Shown in pieces: positions 35,945 through 45,010 of a stretch of DNA of 58,846 nucleotides. How positions within the stretch are numbered: position 1 is the first letter of the stretch; each line of letters starts with the position of its first letter. The DNA is from Armatimonadota bacterium. Lineage in GTDB: Bacteria > Armatimonadota > UBA5829 > JAUSEB01. The stretch is from the NCBI GenBank assembly GCA_030649165.1, contig JAUSGG010000166.1, positions 1-58,846 on the forward strand, written 5' to 3'. The notes beneath the pieces are model-generated. The model had not been told where the DNA came from. It searched no databases and was given only the letters and a program-made list of their open reading frames with translations. Made by a program: the position numbers and the translations under genes.

Positions 35945-36735
35945 AGCCGCAGGTCCTTCAATGACCGAATAATGCGCTCCGGCTTCATCTCATCCGGCGC
36001 GTCATGCGCTTCCTCTTCGGTCGCGACGCCGGTGAGGACCAGGATAGTGTGCGCTCCGGCCTTTCTTCCGACCAGAATGTCCGTATCCAGCCGGTCGCCG
36101 ATGATGACGGTCTGCGCGGGCTCGGCGCCGGCGAGGGTCATCACCATTTCGAGGCTGTAAGTCTCGGGTTTGCCGATAAGCCGGGGCTCGACGCCGGTCG
36201 CGGTCTCTATGGCCGCGACTATCGCGCCTCCGCCCGGACACAACAGCCCCTCTTCGAGCGGAAACGTCGGGTCTCGGTTCGTCGCGACGAACTCCGCGCC
36301 CCTGTAAATCGCCTGCTGGGCGTTGAAGAGCTTCTCATAGTTGAACTGACGGTCGAGGCCGGCCACCACGAAATCTATGGGCAGGCCATCCGGCTCCTCC
36401 ACTACCTCGGCGCCGGTCTGCTCCAACTCCTCTTTGAGCCCCGACTCGCCGACCACGTACACGCGCCGGCCGTCCGGCTTGACCTGCCGAAGGTACAGAG
36501 CGGCGGCGTAAGCGGAGGTCATGATCTCGTCGGGTCGAGCGGGAATGCCTAGCTTGGTGAGTTTATCGGCGTACTGACTTCTGGACTGGGTGGAGTTATT
36601 GGTGAGGAAGTAGACCCTCTCCCCTCGGGAGCGGAGGGCATTCACTGTCTCGGCGGCCCCGGGCTGAAGTTCATCTCCGCGGTAGATCACGCCGTCGAGG
36701 TCAAAAATATAGGCTTTGAGCGCCTCGCAGGGCAA
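35941..36735 (-). CDS. HAD-IIA family phosphatase (NagD-like)
   Basis: A 264-residue HAD hydrolase of the NagD/4-nitrophenylphosphatase class. Motif I is [10 protein letters not shown], motif [19 protein letters not shown], and motif [22 protein letters not shown]; the long C2 cap between them defines subclass IIA. Members dephosphorylate nucleotides or sugar phosphates. It starts with TTG, preceded closely by AGAGGAAGG. The overlap with thiD suggests pathway linkage, possibly phosphate removal from a thiamine precursor, but the substrate is unknown. Confidence 0.92.
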   Translation of the reverse strand: MPCEALKAYIFDLDGVIYRGDELQPGAAETVNALRSRGERVYFLTNNSTQSRSQYADKLTKLGIPARPDEIMTSAYAAALYLRQVKPDGRRVYVVGESGLKEELEQTGAEVVEEPDGLPIDFVVAGLDRQFNYEKLFNAQQAIYRGAEFVATNRDPTFPLEEGLLCPGGGAIVAAIETATGVEPRLIGKPETYSLEMVMTLAGAEPAQTVIIGDRLDTDILVGRKAGAHTILVLTGVATEEEAHDAPDEMKPERIIRSLKDLRL

Positions 36736-36930
36736 AGACCTTCCTCTTTAGGTAGCGTTCCATGTAACGGTCAAGTTTACCACACGATGGGACGGGAGTC
36801 AATGTAAACGCCGAAAATGAGGCAAGACTAATATTTTCTTATGGTCTATCAAATTTCTATTGACAGCCATACCTTAGATTTGTTACCCTTGCTGTGCTTG
36901 AGCTAAGAAGGAACAGAAGGAGGATACTCA
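36736..36930 (+). promoter_or_regulatory. Divergent region with candidate TTGACA box
   Basis: TTGACA near 36859-36864 is followed only by a poor -10, so the promoter of the beta-barrel gene is uncertain. GAAGGAGG lies near 36917, a good ribosome site for the gene at 36931. Confidence 0.4.
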
Positions 36931-37635
36931 ATGTCTTTGAAAGCAGCCGCATTGGCGGCGACCACCGCACTGGGAATGACCATCTTTACACTTGGCGCAG
37001 CTTGCGCCGACCGCCGTCTGTATCTCGTCACGTACGGCTACTACACGCCTGTTAAAGGCGAAATAGAAATCGAGCAATGGACCGACGGCTTCGTAGAGAG
37101 AGGCGGTGGGACAGCGTACCGGTCGCGGACTGAGATCGAATACGGCGTCACGGATCGGCTTGCGGCAGCCTTATATCTGGTCAACAAGCGGCCCGTGGGA
37201 GGACCGTGGAATTACGATGAGACCAAACTTCAACTGCGCTACAGGCTTACAGAAATCGGCAAACGGTTTTGGGACACAGCGGGCTACCTTGAGATTGTCC
37301 GCCCAAACGATTCCGCGAAACCCTACGAGATGGAAGCCAAGGCCATCTTCTCCCACGAGTTCCCAAAGTTCAACCTCTCGCTTAACTTGATCGCTGAGAA
37401 AGAGCTTGTTTCAGGCGCGGAGACCGAAAAAGGATACGCAATAGGGGTGGCTCCGTACGCGAAAGGGCGGGTGCGCTGTTCGCTGGAATTGTTCGGAGGC
37501 GAGCACAAGCATTATGTCATGCCGGCTCTATGGTGGTCCAAGGGCGCGCGCAACATGGGTATCGGTCTTGCCGCCGGGTTGACGCCCGACAGTGACCGGC
37601 TGCAGGTCCGCACGCTGTACGCGGTGGAGTTCTGA
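36931..37635 (+). CDS. Predicted outer-membrane beta-barrel protein
   Basis: A 234-residue exported protein: signal peptide 1-26 (MTIFTLGAACA), then alternating hydrophobic/polar strands with aromatic girdle residues (KLQLRYRLTEIGKRF, FNLSLNLIAEKEL, LGIGLAAGL-like MGIGLAAGLTPDS) and a terminal aromatic, VRTLYAVEF, as recognised by the BAM complex. It resembles small MetA/SphA-like porin-type proteins, but no family is certain. Strong AGGAGG upstream. Evidence that the organism has an outer membrane. Confidence 0.75.
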   Translation: MSLKAAALAATTALGMTIFTLGAACADRRLYLVTYGYYTPVKGEIEIEQWTDGFVERGGGTAYRSRTEIEYGVTDRLAAALYLVNKRPVGGPWNYDETKLQLRYRLTEIGKRFWDTAGYLEIVRPNDSAKPYEMEAKAIFSHEFPKFNLSLNLIAEKELVSGAETEKGYAIGVAPYAKGRVRCSLELFGGEHKHYVMPALWWSKGARNMGIGLAAGLTPDSDRLQVRTLYAVEF

Positions 37636-37728
37636 TCTCGCGGCCCGGGCGAATAGTCGGAGGAGTCGGAGGGGGTCAACCGGACCTTGGAACCCTATAA
37701 CCCTATGAACCTAAGAACCCTAAGAAGG
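37636..37728. repeat. Tandem AACCCTATAACCCTATGAACC tail repeat
   Basis: AGTCGGAGGAGTCGGAGG at about 37655, then AACCCTATAACCCTATG and AACCTAAGAACCCTAAGAA (37690-37726). The CCTAAGAAC units also occupy the nuoH-nuoI gap. Confidence 0.65.
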
Positions 37729-37804
37729 TGGCGCCCTCGAAAGGATTCGAACCTTCGACCTATTGCTCCGGAGGCAATCGCTCTATCCCCTGAGCTACGA
37801 GGGC
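37729..37804 (-). tRNA. tRNA-Arg (CCG)
   Basis: On the minus strand the acceptor arms GCCCTCG and CGAGGGC pair perfectly, followed by G73 and an encoded CCA. The D-arm has GCTC...GAGC; the anticodon loop is CTCCGGA, giving anticodon CCG for arginine; GGTTCGAATCC is the T-arm. Length 76 bases including CCA. Confidence 0.97.
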
Positions 37805-38268
37805 GTAGTTGAATTATACCAGAAGGCATCCGGCTGTCAAGCGACGGCGCGATGGCGGCCGGCGGGATCGGACGGATCCGACCGATCAGTCCGATCCGTC
37901 CGACTCCGCTCTCTGCTCACCGGTCACCGCTCACTCCACTCCCCCAGCAAACCTTGAGTAGGATGCACCCGCGAAGGAAACCTCCAACCTCCCGCGGAGG
38001 AAGGGACGGAAGATGGCGGCGCGCCCAAAAAAGCATCAAGCAACGGTCCCGAAATAACCTGGTAATATTGCTGGCAAACATGTTGCAACGGCATATGAAG
38101 TGTGGTATAACCTTCTCGGTCGGCATCGCAACTGACTGAGAGTCCAATTGGGCGGAGCGCGCTTCCTTATTCGGGTAGATTCGACCGCGTAGATTGGCCC
38201 TGTGGCCAGCGATGCCGTTTGTATACAGGACGCGGGAAGACGGAATCTTCCCAGAAAGAAGGAACGCC
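37805..38268. repeat. Region between tRNA and RNA-binding protein gene
   Basis: GATCGGACGGATCCGACC and CAGTCCGATCCGTCCGAC (about 37867-37907) make a self-complementary block that also appears at the end of nuoI. The remainder holds the promoter at 38083-38111 and a 150-base leader with a hairpin GGAAGA / TCTTCC (about 38235-38251) just before the ribosome site. No gene. Confidence 0.65.
38083..38111 (+). promoter_or_regulatory. Promoter of RNA-binding protein gene
   Basis: TTGCAA (38083-38088), 17 bases, TATAAC (38106-38111). The resulting leader would be about 150 bases, typical of cold-inducible RNA-binding protein genes. Confidence 0.65.
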
Positions 38269-38619
38269 TTGAGCGCAAAATCTTTGTATGTAGGTAATCT
38301 GTCATATTCTATGACAGAGGATGAGTTGCGTGACTTGTTTGAGCCCTATGGGCCGGTCACGGAAGTCAGACTAGTTGAGAACCGCGGATTCGGCTTCGTG
38401 GACGTCCCCGAAGAGAAGGCCGCGGAGGCTATCGACGCCATCAACGGCAAGGAAGTCGGAGGACGGACGCTGACAGTCAATGAGGCGAGACCTCGCAGCG
38501 AGACCCGAGGCGGCGGTGGACGCGGCTTCGGTGGCGGCGGTGGCGGTGGCCGTGGCGGCTTCGGCGGTGGTGGTGGTGGCCGTGGCGGCGGCGGTGGCGG
38601 CGGACGGCGCGGCTGGTAG
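38269..38619 (+). CDS. Glycine-rich RRM RNA-binding protein
   Basis: A 116-residue protein with one RRM (residues 4-75): RNP2 is LYVGNL (6-11) and RNP1 is RGFGFVDV (39-46). The last 35 residues are almost all Gly, Arg and Phe (RGG/FGG type), as in cyanobacterial Rbp and eukaryotic GRPs, and may promote condensation or RNA annealing. The TTG at 38269 is chosen because AAGAAGGA lies five bases upstream and the RRM begins at once. A perfect terminator follows. Cold-shock RNA chaperone is the family expectation. Confidence 0.92.
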   Translation: MSAKSLYVGNLSYSMTEDELRDLFEPYGPVTEVRLVENRGFGFVDVPEEKAAEAIDAINGKEVGGRTLTVNEARPRSETRGGGGRGFGGGGGGGRGGFGGGGGGRGGGGGGGRRGW

Positions 38620-38650
38620 ATCACCGGCTGTTCTGAAGAACGGACATACC

Positions 38651-38679
38651 AGGGGAGGCGGCAACGCCTCCCCTTTTTT
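38651..38679 (+). terminator. Intrinsic terminator
   Basis: AGGGGAGGCG (38651-38660), GCAA loop, CGCCTCCCCT (38665-38674), then a run of T. Perfect 10-bp stem after the RNA-binding protein gene. Confidence 0.93.
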
Positions 38680-38760
38680 CAACGTAGCTGACAACCCTCC
38701 CGGTCCAACCTCACAGACCTCATGAACCTCATGAACTTCATAAACCTATACCTCCGGACC

Positions 38761-38769
38761 TGCTATAAT
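38761..38769 (+). promoter_or_regulatory. Extended -10 promoter of the GH172 gene
   Basis: TGCTATAAT is a perfect extended -10; no good -35 is present. Just upstream, 38700-38750 is a CATGAACCTCATGAACTTCA tandem. Confidence 0.6.
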
Positions 38770-38802
38770 ACTGATGCAATTGACCCAGGAGGAATGCCGC
38801 AA

Positions 38803-40059
38803 ATGCCGGAAACACGTTTGATCGATCGCGTACTCCTCGCGCTGCTGGTGGCTACAGCCGTATGCGGGTTGTTCGCGGTTGGAGAAGTGCACGCAAGTAA
38901 GAAAGGAGATCGCAATAAGGTGAAAGAGTCGCAGTGGTTCCAAATGCCGGACGAGAAGGTAGAAACACGATGGTATACTTGGGAGAATCCCCAGGGGGCC
39001 AAGGGCGAGGGTGGTAAAGCGAGGTCCGGGCGAAAAGGCGCGCCGTGTACAGGCATCGCTAAGAACGGCGGGACTCTCGTCCTGGCAGACATCCAGGGCA
39101 GCGGCACGATCCGCCGAATCTGGATGACGCCCGGCCCGCGCGACGCCGACATGCTCCGCGGCTGCAAGATCGAGATATACTGGGACGGGGCCAAGACCCC
39201 GGCGGTTCAAGCCCCGCTCGGCGATTTCTTCTGCCACAGCCTCGGTCACATGGTGGCGTTCGAAAACGCCTGCTTCTCCTCTCCGGAAGCCCGCTCGATG
39301 AACTGCTTCATCCCGATGCCGTTTCGGAAGAGCGCGAAGATTCAGATAACCAACGAATCGCCGAAGCCCATTTCCATCTACTACGATGTCGCCGTCACCC
39401 TGGGGGATAAGCACAACGACGAGACGCTCTACTTCCACAGCTATTGGCGGCGCGAGAACTACACCACCGTCCGCCGGGACATGACGATCCTGCCGCAAGT
39501 GAAGGGACGCGGGCGGTTCCTGGGATGCAACCTGGGAGTGCGACTGCATCCTTCGATGACCAACTTCTGGTGGGGCGAGGGCGAGGTGAAGGCCTACCTC
39601 GACGGCGACAAGGAGTTCCCAACTCTCTGCGGCACGGGGACCGAGGACTATATCGGCACAGCCTACGGGCAGGGGCATTTCGCCCACAGGTTCCAGGGCA
39701 ACCAGTATATCAACGACCCCAAGGACGGGCCTGCAAACGCGTACGGGTTCTACCGGTTCCACATCCCCGATCCGGTCTATTTCCGCAAAGACGCGCGGGT
39801 TACAATTCAGGTAATGGGCGGTCCCAGCTATGCGCAGATGCTGGACGCGATGGCCAAAGACACGTCGCTCAAGTTCATGAAAGCCGGCGAGCCGGGCCAG
39901 TATTACACAAAAGAAGAGCTGGAAAAAGAGCCCAACCGCGCCGACGTGATGGAACGGATAGACGACCACTGCGCCACGGCGTACTGGTACATGGACAAGC
40001 CGGAGAACGGACTGCCGGCGATTGCGGGGTTTGCGGAGAGGATAAAGGATTTGCCGTAG
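38803..40059 (+). CDS. DUF2961 / GH172-family glycoside hydrolase, secreted
   Basis: 418 residues starting at the ATG at 38803, ten bases after AGGAGG. A signal peptide (LLALLVATAVCGLFAVGEVH) leads a beta-jelly-roll protein. GSGTIRRIWMTPGP, GDFFCHSLGHMVAFENACFS, CFIPMPFRKSAKIQITNES and LCGTGTEDYIGTAYG are the conserved DUF2961 blocks; the last contains the acidic residue region of the active site. DUF2961 is now glycoside hydrolase family 172, with difructose-anhydride and D-arabinofuranosidase activities known, so a secreted furanosidase is likely. Stands alone with its own promoter. Confidence 0.88.
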   Translation: MPETRLIDRVLLALLVATAVCGLFAVGEVHASKKGDRNKVKESQWFQMPDEKVETRWYTWENPQGAKGEGGKARSGRKGAPCTGIAKNGGTLVLADIQGSGTIRRIWMTPGPRDADMLRGCKIEIYWDGAKTPAVQAPLGDFFCHSLGHMVAFENACFSSPEARSMNCFIPMPFRKSAKIQITNESPKPISIYYDVAVTLGDKHNDETLYFHSYWRRENYTTVRRDMTILPQVKGRGRFLGCNLGVRLHPSMTNFWWGEGEVKAYLDGDKEFPTLCGTGTEDYIGTAYGQGHFAHRFQGNQYINDPKDGPANAYGFYRFHIPDPVYFRKDARVTIQVMGGPSYAQMLDAMAKDTSLKFMKAGEPGQYYTKEELEKEPNRADVMERIDDHCATAYWYMDKPENGLPAIAGFAERIKDLP

Positions 40060-40154
40060 GGGGAGGTTGAGGGTTGAGGGATTCAAGACCGCTGGTGTGG
40101 GATCCTGCAAATGGGAAGGCAGCGTGAGACTTCCGGCGAGAGGAGTCGTCTGAA

Positions 40155-40640
40155 ATGAAATCCGGGCTTGACCCAATAGCATCTCCAGCATCGCGCGTAC
40201 TAATCCTGGGCACAATGCCCGGTGAGAAGTCACTTGCTTGCCAACAGTATTATGCAAACCCGAATAATCAGTTGTGGAAGCTTCTTTCAGCTATTCTGGC
40301 CGAGCCTACCCCGATTAGCTATGAAGATCGAGTGAGGTTCCTGCTGCGACAGGACATAGCAGTTTGGGACGTGCTCGCTTCGTGTGATCGTGTTGGATCC
40401 AGTGATTCAGCAATTGCAGAGGAATTACCGAATGACTTTGAGCAATTCTTCCGCAGGCACACAGCAATAGATGTGCTCTTCTTCAACGGTAAGAAAGCGG
40501 AGGCGTTATTCAGGAAACACGTGACATGTAAACAGGGGCTTGCTTTCGCGACACTTCCATCGAGTAGTCCTGCGTGCGCAATGAGATTCGAGCATAAGGC
40601 AAAGGCCTGGGTGGCCATTGCTGATGCATTGAAGCGTTGA
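40155..40640 (+). CDS. Uracil/hypoxanthine-DNA glycosylase family protein
   Basis: A 161-residue protein of the UDG superfamily. GTMPGEKSLACQQYYANP (19-36) is the N-terminal motif and TLPSSSPACAM the second motif of the deoxyinosine (HDG, family 6 type) branch, which removes hypoxanthine from deaminated adenine. The family's usual W after ANP(x)NxF is LW here. Base composition is more AT-rich than the flanking genes, so it may be acquired. No repair partner adjoins it. Confidence 0.85.
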   Translation: MKSGLDPIASPASRVLILGTMPGEKSLACQQYYANPNNQLWKLLSAILAEPTPISYEDRVRFLLRQDIAVWDVLASCDRVGSSDSAIAEELPNDFEQFFRRHTAIDVLFFNGKKAEALFRKHVTCKQGLAFATLPSSSPACAMRFEHKAKAWVAIADALKR

Positions 40641-40679
40641 CGGAGCGGAGGTTGGCGAGTGGTTTTCTCCAAAAGGACT

Positions 40680-40883
40680 TCATACACTCTTGTCGATCTC
40701 GCTCAACACGTCTTCAAGCCGAATGAACGACTGAGGCTGCGCCCGCATTCTCTCCAATTCGCGCAGATCCTCCGCATCTTCCAGGCGCTCCAGCAGTTCC
40801 CGATATTCCTCTATGTCCACGATGACCGCGGCAGGTTTGCCGTGCCGAAGCACTATCTGTGGGGTTTTCCGTTTCGTTCTCAT
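40680..40883 (-). CDS. Orphan Phd/YefM-type antitoxin
   Basis: A 67-residue protein: IVLRHGKPAAVIVDIEEYRE is the Phd/YefM core, and the helical charged C-terminus is the toxin-binding part. The usual N-terminal DNA-binding residues are short. No toxin gene follows on the minus strand, where the DNA glycosylase gene is convergent, so it is an orphan or a solitary regulator. An extended -10 lies at 40911-40919. Confidence 0.75.
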   Translation of the reverse strand: MRTKRKTPQIVLRHGKPAAVIVDIEEYRELLERLEDAEDLRELERMRAQPQSFIRLEDVLSEIDKSV

Positions 40884-40910
40884 AATTCCATCCGCTTGTT
40901 AGAGTACCCA

Positions 40911-40919
40911 ATTATAGCA
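40911..40919 (-). promoter_or_regulatory. Extended -10 promoter for the orphan antitoxin
   Basis: Minus-strand TGCTATAAT, 28 bases before the ATG at 40883; identical in form to the box at 38761-38769. Confidence 0.55.
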
Positions 40920-40959
40920 GGATTTGCAGTTCCCGGCCCAGCAGGATGCACACCACCTC

Positions 40960-42210
40960 ATGCCTAACACAATACTGAGAACACAAGAACCGGAGACCAC
41001 TTTGCCCCAACCTAAGGTTTCAATCGCCAAAATCGACCGCCCCATAGACCCAGCCGCCATACGCCGCGCGGTCCAAGACGCAGTCGAGTTAGCCGGCGGG
41101 CTGCAAGTGCGCGGTAAGCGTGTTGTTATTAAGCCGAACGTCTTTTGCCCCAGACCCTCGCCGACTACGACCGACCCGAGGGTGGTCGCGGCGCTTGTGA
41201 CGCTGGCGAAGGAGGCCGGCGCGGCGCGCGTCACTGTCGCCGAAGGCCGGAGCATCTCCACTGCCAAGTTCCGCAAGCAGCACAACAGCACGCGAGCGTG
41301 CTTCGAGGCTGTCGGGATGACCGCCGCTGTAATGGAAGCCGGGGCGGACGAGATTGTCTATCTGGAAGAAGACGAGTTCGTGCAAACTGATGTGCCGAAC
41401 GCAGCCGTTCTGAAGCGGGCGACGGTTCCGCGCACGATTCTGGAAGCAGAATACCTGATCAACGCGCCTGTTTTGAAGAACCACTCGCTGACCCTGGTGA
41501 CGCTCGGGATCAAGAACCTGCACGGGATCATTTCGGACTCGGACAAGCTGTTCGGCCACAATTACCGCCAACTGCCGCAAAAGCTGGCGGACATTCTCCA
41601 CGTCCGCAGGCCGGATATCACCGTGATAGACGGCGTAACCGGCCAGGAGGGCGACCACGCCGACGAAGGCAGGCCGGTCGACTTGGGAATCATCATCGCC
41701 GGATTCGATACGGTGGCTGTGGACGCCGTCACGTCGGCGGTGATGGGACTCGATCCGATGGAGGTCGATACTACGCGGGCCGCCGTTCAGTCGGGGCTTG
41801 GAGTCGGCGATCTCTCGAAGATAGATGTCGTTGGCGCGTCCATCGAATCGGTCGGGCGCGTTTTCAAGCGTCCCGACATCGAGATATCAGAGGAGCGATT
41901 TCCCGGCATTCGCGTCATCGCGGGCGATTACTGCCGTTCGTGCGAGTATTACATCCGCCGCGGCATCGACAAGCTGGTCGAGCAGGAACTGCTGAATCCG
42001 GACGATCCGATCACTCTGGTATACGGCAAGGACCCGCCTGCGCCTGAGAACGTCGAGGGCAGGACGATCATCCTGGGAGATTGCGCGATGTCGTCGGAGT
42101 CGATCAAACGGCTCAGGGACAACCTGTTCCTGGACGGACGCCTGCGGGTCGTCTTCACCTGCCCGCCGATGGAGTTCCGGATGATCGCGCCGCGGCTCGT
42201 GCTCGATTGA
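40960..42210 (+). CDS. Cytosolic DUF362 protein with CxxC
   Basis: About 416 residues. DUF362 landmarks: KRVVIKPNVFCPRPSPTTTD, NAPVLKNHSLTLVTLGIKNL (HG) and AGFDTVAVDAVTSAVMGLDP. Unlike the two exported paralogues it has no signal peptide and carries a C-terminal extension with CRSCEYYI. The start is uncertain: ATG 40960 has no ribosome site, while TTG at 41002 has GGAG six bases upstream and would begin just before the conserved domain. Function of the family is unknown; the cysteine pair could bind metal or a cluster. Confidence 0.85.
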   Translation: MPNTILRTQEPETTLPQPKVSIAKIDRPIDPAAIRRAVQDAVELAGGLQVRGKRVVIKPNVFCPRPSPTTTDPRVVAALVTLAKEAGAARVTVAEGRSISTAKFRKQHNSTRACFEAVGMTAAVMEAGADEIVYLEEDEFVQTDVPNAAVLKRATVPRTILEAEYLINAPVLKNHSLTLVTLGIKNLHGIISDSDKLFGHNYRQLPQKLADILHVRRPDITVIDGVTGQEGDHADEGRPVDLGIIIAGFDTVAVDAVTSAVMGLDPMEVDTTRAAVQSGLGVGDLSKIDVVGASIESVGRVFKRPDIEISEERFPGIRVIAGDYCRSCEYYIRRGIDKLVEQELLNPDDPITLVYGKDPPAPENVEGRTIILGDCAMSSESIKRLRDNLFLDGRLRVVFTCPPMEFRMIAPRLVLD

Positions 42211-42327
42211 ACTCGGTTCAGGGAAGAACGCAGATGGGAAGGCGGATTGGATAACCGCGCGGAAGCTTTGGGAAAACGGCAATATGTGGAGGCGTTGAGT
42301 CTCCGGAACGACGAGGTGGAAGAGTTC
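42211..42327. repeat. GAACGCAGATGGGAAGGCGG repeat before glycosidase
   Basis: A copy of the CAGATGGGAAGG dispersed element at about 42225-42245. The frame of the next gene is open through it. Confidence 0.55.
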
Positions 42328-44568
42328 ATGCCTCGTCGTTTTGTCATCGGCTCCCGCCTGTTCATCAGGCACAAGGGGAGCAACGCAGATTTCGACCGCC
42401 AGGGGGAGGAGATCACGCCGACAACCCACGAATGGGGCCTCGGGTCGGTGTCGTATCGCAACGGCTCGGTTCAGCGCGGGCAGGATACCCGTCCGGCGGA
42501 GATCACCGTCAGGGATGGCGGGGGGACTTATCGCAGACCGGAGGGAAAACCGATACGCGAGTCGTGGTCGCCGGCGGGCTACAGGTCAGAGTGGCGGCTG
42601 GACGGCGGCCTGACGCTTCGCGAGGAGATCAGCCTGCGCCGAGACGTTTTGGTCGATGTGATCTCGTTCTCGAACCCGACCGGCCGAAAGCAATCGGTAA
42701 GCGTGGCGGTGACCGGCCTTGCGCCGTTGGGTAAGGGCCTCAGTCGAGCGGATCTCAAGTGGCAAGTAAGCTGGGACGGAAAGACTCGCCGGCTTCACAT
42801 CGACGAGGAAAAGGTTTACGCAAAATACCACGATGCGGCGCGGCTGAGCGCGCAGCTTCTCGCGATTCGCGGCGGATTCGCCGTTGGCGTTCCGGCGTTT
42901 GCTTCCTCGACCGATCTGCTCAACGCCGGACAGGGACGCTCCGAGTTCAGCGAGGAGACTGTGGACGATCAAGCCGTCTGGGCTTATCGCATTCCCATCT
43001 CAGGCAAACTGGCGCCGGACGAGACGAAGAAGCTGGTCGTCGCTTACACCGCCTATCCCACCGCGCAAATGGCCTCACGGGCGATGCCAAGCGCATTGAG
43101 ATACGCCGAGAGGTCGTATTCCCTCGCGGAGAAAGAGTGGAATCGCTATTTCGCCGCAAATGCCCCGAGGTTCAAGTCAGACGACGCCGCTTACGTCAAA
43201 CTCTACTACTGGAACCTTTACGCCGACAGAGCAAACCGGATCGAGTACATCGGCCATGCGACGATCAAGCTGCCCATCGTGCTGGACGATAAGATAAGGT
43301 ATACGAACTTCCAATGCACCGGCTGCTACGGGCGGAGACTGCAAATGGAGCGGTGGCTGCGCGACGACACCTGCCGGAACGGACTGGAGGTCCTTTTGGG
43401 CAGCCAACGGACGGATGGGAATTGCGGGATCGTCGTCGATGATCCCGGCGCTGAAGGCGGGATGCTCACCGAAATGCCGATACTCGCCGCGGCGGTCTGG
43501 GCCGATTTCGAGGTGACGTGGGACAGTGAGTTCCTCCGGCGAGCGCTGCCCGCGCTTATCAGATACGACGACTTCTTCCGCAAACACCGAGACAGTGATA
43601 ATGACGGCCTGATCGAGGTCCTCGGCATGGGAGAGATCGGCACATACGACGACTCTCCTCGCTGCTACGAGATGGGCGCAAGCCACTGGTTCGATTGGGG
43701 TTTCGCGAATCAGCCCGCGGAGCCGGTGGACGTAAACAGCGTGATCTATCTGCAGAGGAAACTGATCGCGCGGATGGCGCGGCTGCTCGGAGAGGATAGA
43801 ATCGCGAATGAATTCGAGAAGCGAGCGGCCCGTCTCAAACGGCAGATGGACAAGGTTATGTGGGACGACGAGCGCAGGTTGTACTCCGATGTCTATGGCC
43901 CAAACCACGTACGCGTTCGCGCAAAAACGCCGGCGATATTCGTTCCGCTCAGGACCGGACTGCCGGACGCCGGGAGAGCGAAGGAGCTGATCGACGGGCA
44001 TCTTCTGAATCCCAAAGAATTCTGGGGCGAGAATCCGCTCCCCACCCTGTCCTACGACGACCCGCAATACGACCCGTCCGTTCGCCTGGCGTGCGCGGCG
44101 CGCGGCGAGACGTCGCTCGACCTTGTCTGGGACGTCATTGAAGGATTGGCCGGATATGGCGAAGACAAGCCGGCGGCGCAGCTTACCGACAGGGCGGTGC
44201 GGTTGATGGTGAGAAGCGGAATCCCGACCTCCGGCGAGCGTTACGCGCCGAACGGCAGGCCGATCGGGGGGTACATCTACGGGTGGTCGAACCTCATCAA
44301 CGACGCGATCATCACGAGGGTTCTAGGCGTGCGCGCCGACCCGGAGTCTGAGACAATCACCTTTGCTCCGGACCCACCTTCGGGTATGAGCAGGTTCTCG
44401 CTGACCGGCGTCAAGATCGGCGGCGGAGAGTTCTCGTTCTCGTGCCAACGGCGGGCAGGCGGAGAATTCCTGACGGTGTCCTGCCGGCGCGGACCGTCGC
44501 GTAAGCTGAGGCTGAACGGCCGGGAGCTTCTACTCTCTGCAGGCGACAAAGCCTCGGTTCGACGATAG
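42328..44568 (+). CDS. Trehalase/GH63-like (alpha/alpha)6-barrel glycosidase
   Basis: 746 residues from ATG 42328 (a TTG 27 codons earlier is possible but lies in a dispersed repeat). The N-terminal 270 residues are beta-sandwich-like. Residues 300-690 form an (alpha/alpha)6 barrel of the GH63/GH37/GH15 superfamily: MLTEMPILAAAVWADFEVTW, DSDNDGLIEVLGMGEIGTYD, MWDDERRLYSDVYGPN and ETSLDLVWDVIEGLAGYGED. The exact family and substrate are not certain. No signal peptide. Its neighbours DUF362 and GH172 do not define a pathway. Confidence 0.75.
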   Translation: MPRRFVIGSRLFIRHKGSNADFDRQGEEITPTTHEWGLGSVSYRNGSVQRGQDTRPAEITVRDGGGTYRRPEGKPIRESWSPAGYRSEWRLDGGLTLREEISLRRDVLVDVISFSNPTGRKQSVSVAVTGLAPLGKGLSRADLKWQVSWDGKTRRLHIDEEKVYAKYHDAARLSAQLLAIRGGFAVGVPAFASSTDLLNAGQGRSEFSEETVDDQAVWAYRIPISGKLAPDETKKLVVAYTAYPTAQMASRAMPSALRYAERSYSLAEKEWNRYFAANAPRFKSDDAAYVKLYYWNLYADRANRIEYIGHATIKLPIVLDDKIRYTNFQCTGCYGRRLQMERWLRDDTCRNGLEVLLGSQRTDGNCGIVVDDPGAEGGMLTEMPILAAAVWADFEVTWDSEFLRRALPALIRYDDFFRKHRDSDNDGLIEVLGMGEIGTYDDSPRCYEMGASHWFDWGFANQPAEPVDVNSVIYLQRKLIARMARLLGEDRIANEFEKRAARLKRQMDKVMWDDERRLYSDVYGPNHVRVRAKTPAIFVPLRTGLPDAGRAKELIDGHLLNPKEFWGENPLPTLSYDDPQYDPSVRLACAARGETSLDLVWDVIEGLAGYGEDKPAAQLTDRAVRLMVRSGIPTSGERYAPNGRPIGGYIYGWSNLINDAIITRVLGVRADPESETITFAPDPPSGMSRFSLTGVKIGGGEFSFSCQRRAGGEFLTVSCRRGPSRKLRLNGRELLLSAGDKASVRR

Positions 44569-44910
44569 CGACGGAACTGAACGCCCGCCTCGGGCGTCCT
44601 ATAACTAACGACGGAGTTGACAGTTGGCGGTTGACGGTTAAGAGTCGAGGGTTCTCGAAGGTGAGCAGCCTCTGTTTGTTTCCCACTTCATTTCGTGTTT
44701 TCGTAGTTTCGTAGTTTCGTGATTAAGGAGCTACGCGAAGGCTTGTAACAGTTCAGGAATAGGAAGTAAGCGCCGCTTAATGTCATTTCGGAGCGGAGCG
44801 CCGGCGGAGTCGAGAAATCTGCTTCTGTAAAGTGGCCGGAAAAAGCAGATTCCTCGTTCCTCGGAATGACGTTGCCCGGCAGGTACTCACCATTCCTGAA
44901 CTGTTACGGA
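44569..44910. repeat. Intergenic repeat pair matching the left window edge
   Basis: AACAGTTCAGGAATAGGAAG (about 44751) and CATTCCTGAACTGTTACGG (about 44892) are inverted copies flanking GTCATTTCGGAGCGGAGCG / CTCGGAATGACG arms with TCTGCTTCT and AGCAGATTCCTCG inside. The inner part matches 1-100. GTAGTTTCGTAGTTTCGTG tandem lies near 44704-44724. No gene. Confidence 0.75.
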
Positions 44911-44917
44911 GGCTTCG

Positions 44918-44945
44918 TTGACTCCGAGGTCATGCGTGGTATAAT
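44918..44945 (+). promoter_or_regulatory. Promoter of the tandem S41 protease genes
   Basis: TTGACT (44918-44923), 16 bases, TATAAT (44940-44945). Transcripts would begin about 60 bases before the first protease gene. Confidence 0.75.
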
Positions 44946-45010
44946 GTAAAGGAAGTTTTCGGGCTTCGCCCGGCCTGCGCCGGCGCAAATAAGCTCCTGG
45001 GAGCGTTTAG

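Noticed and set aside
38746-40257. 500-codon minus-strand frame opposite the GH172 gene
   Set aside because: Antisense frame to a conserved protein with signal peptide, promoter and ribosome site on the plus strand.
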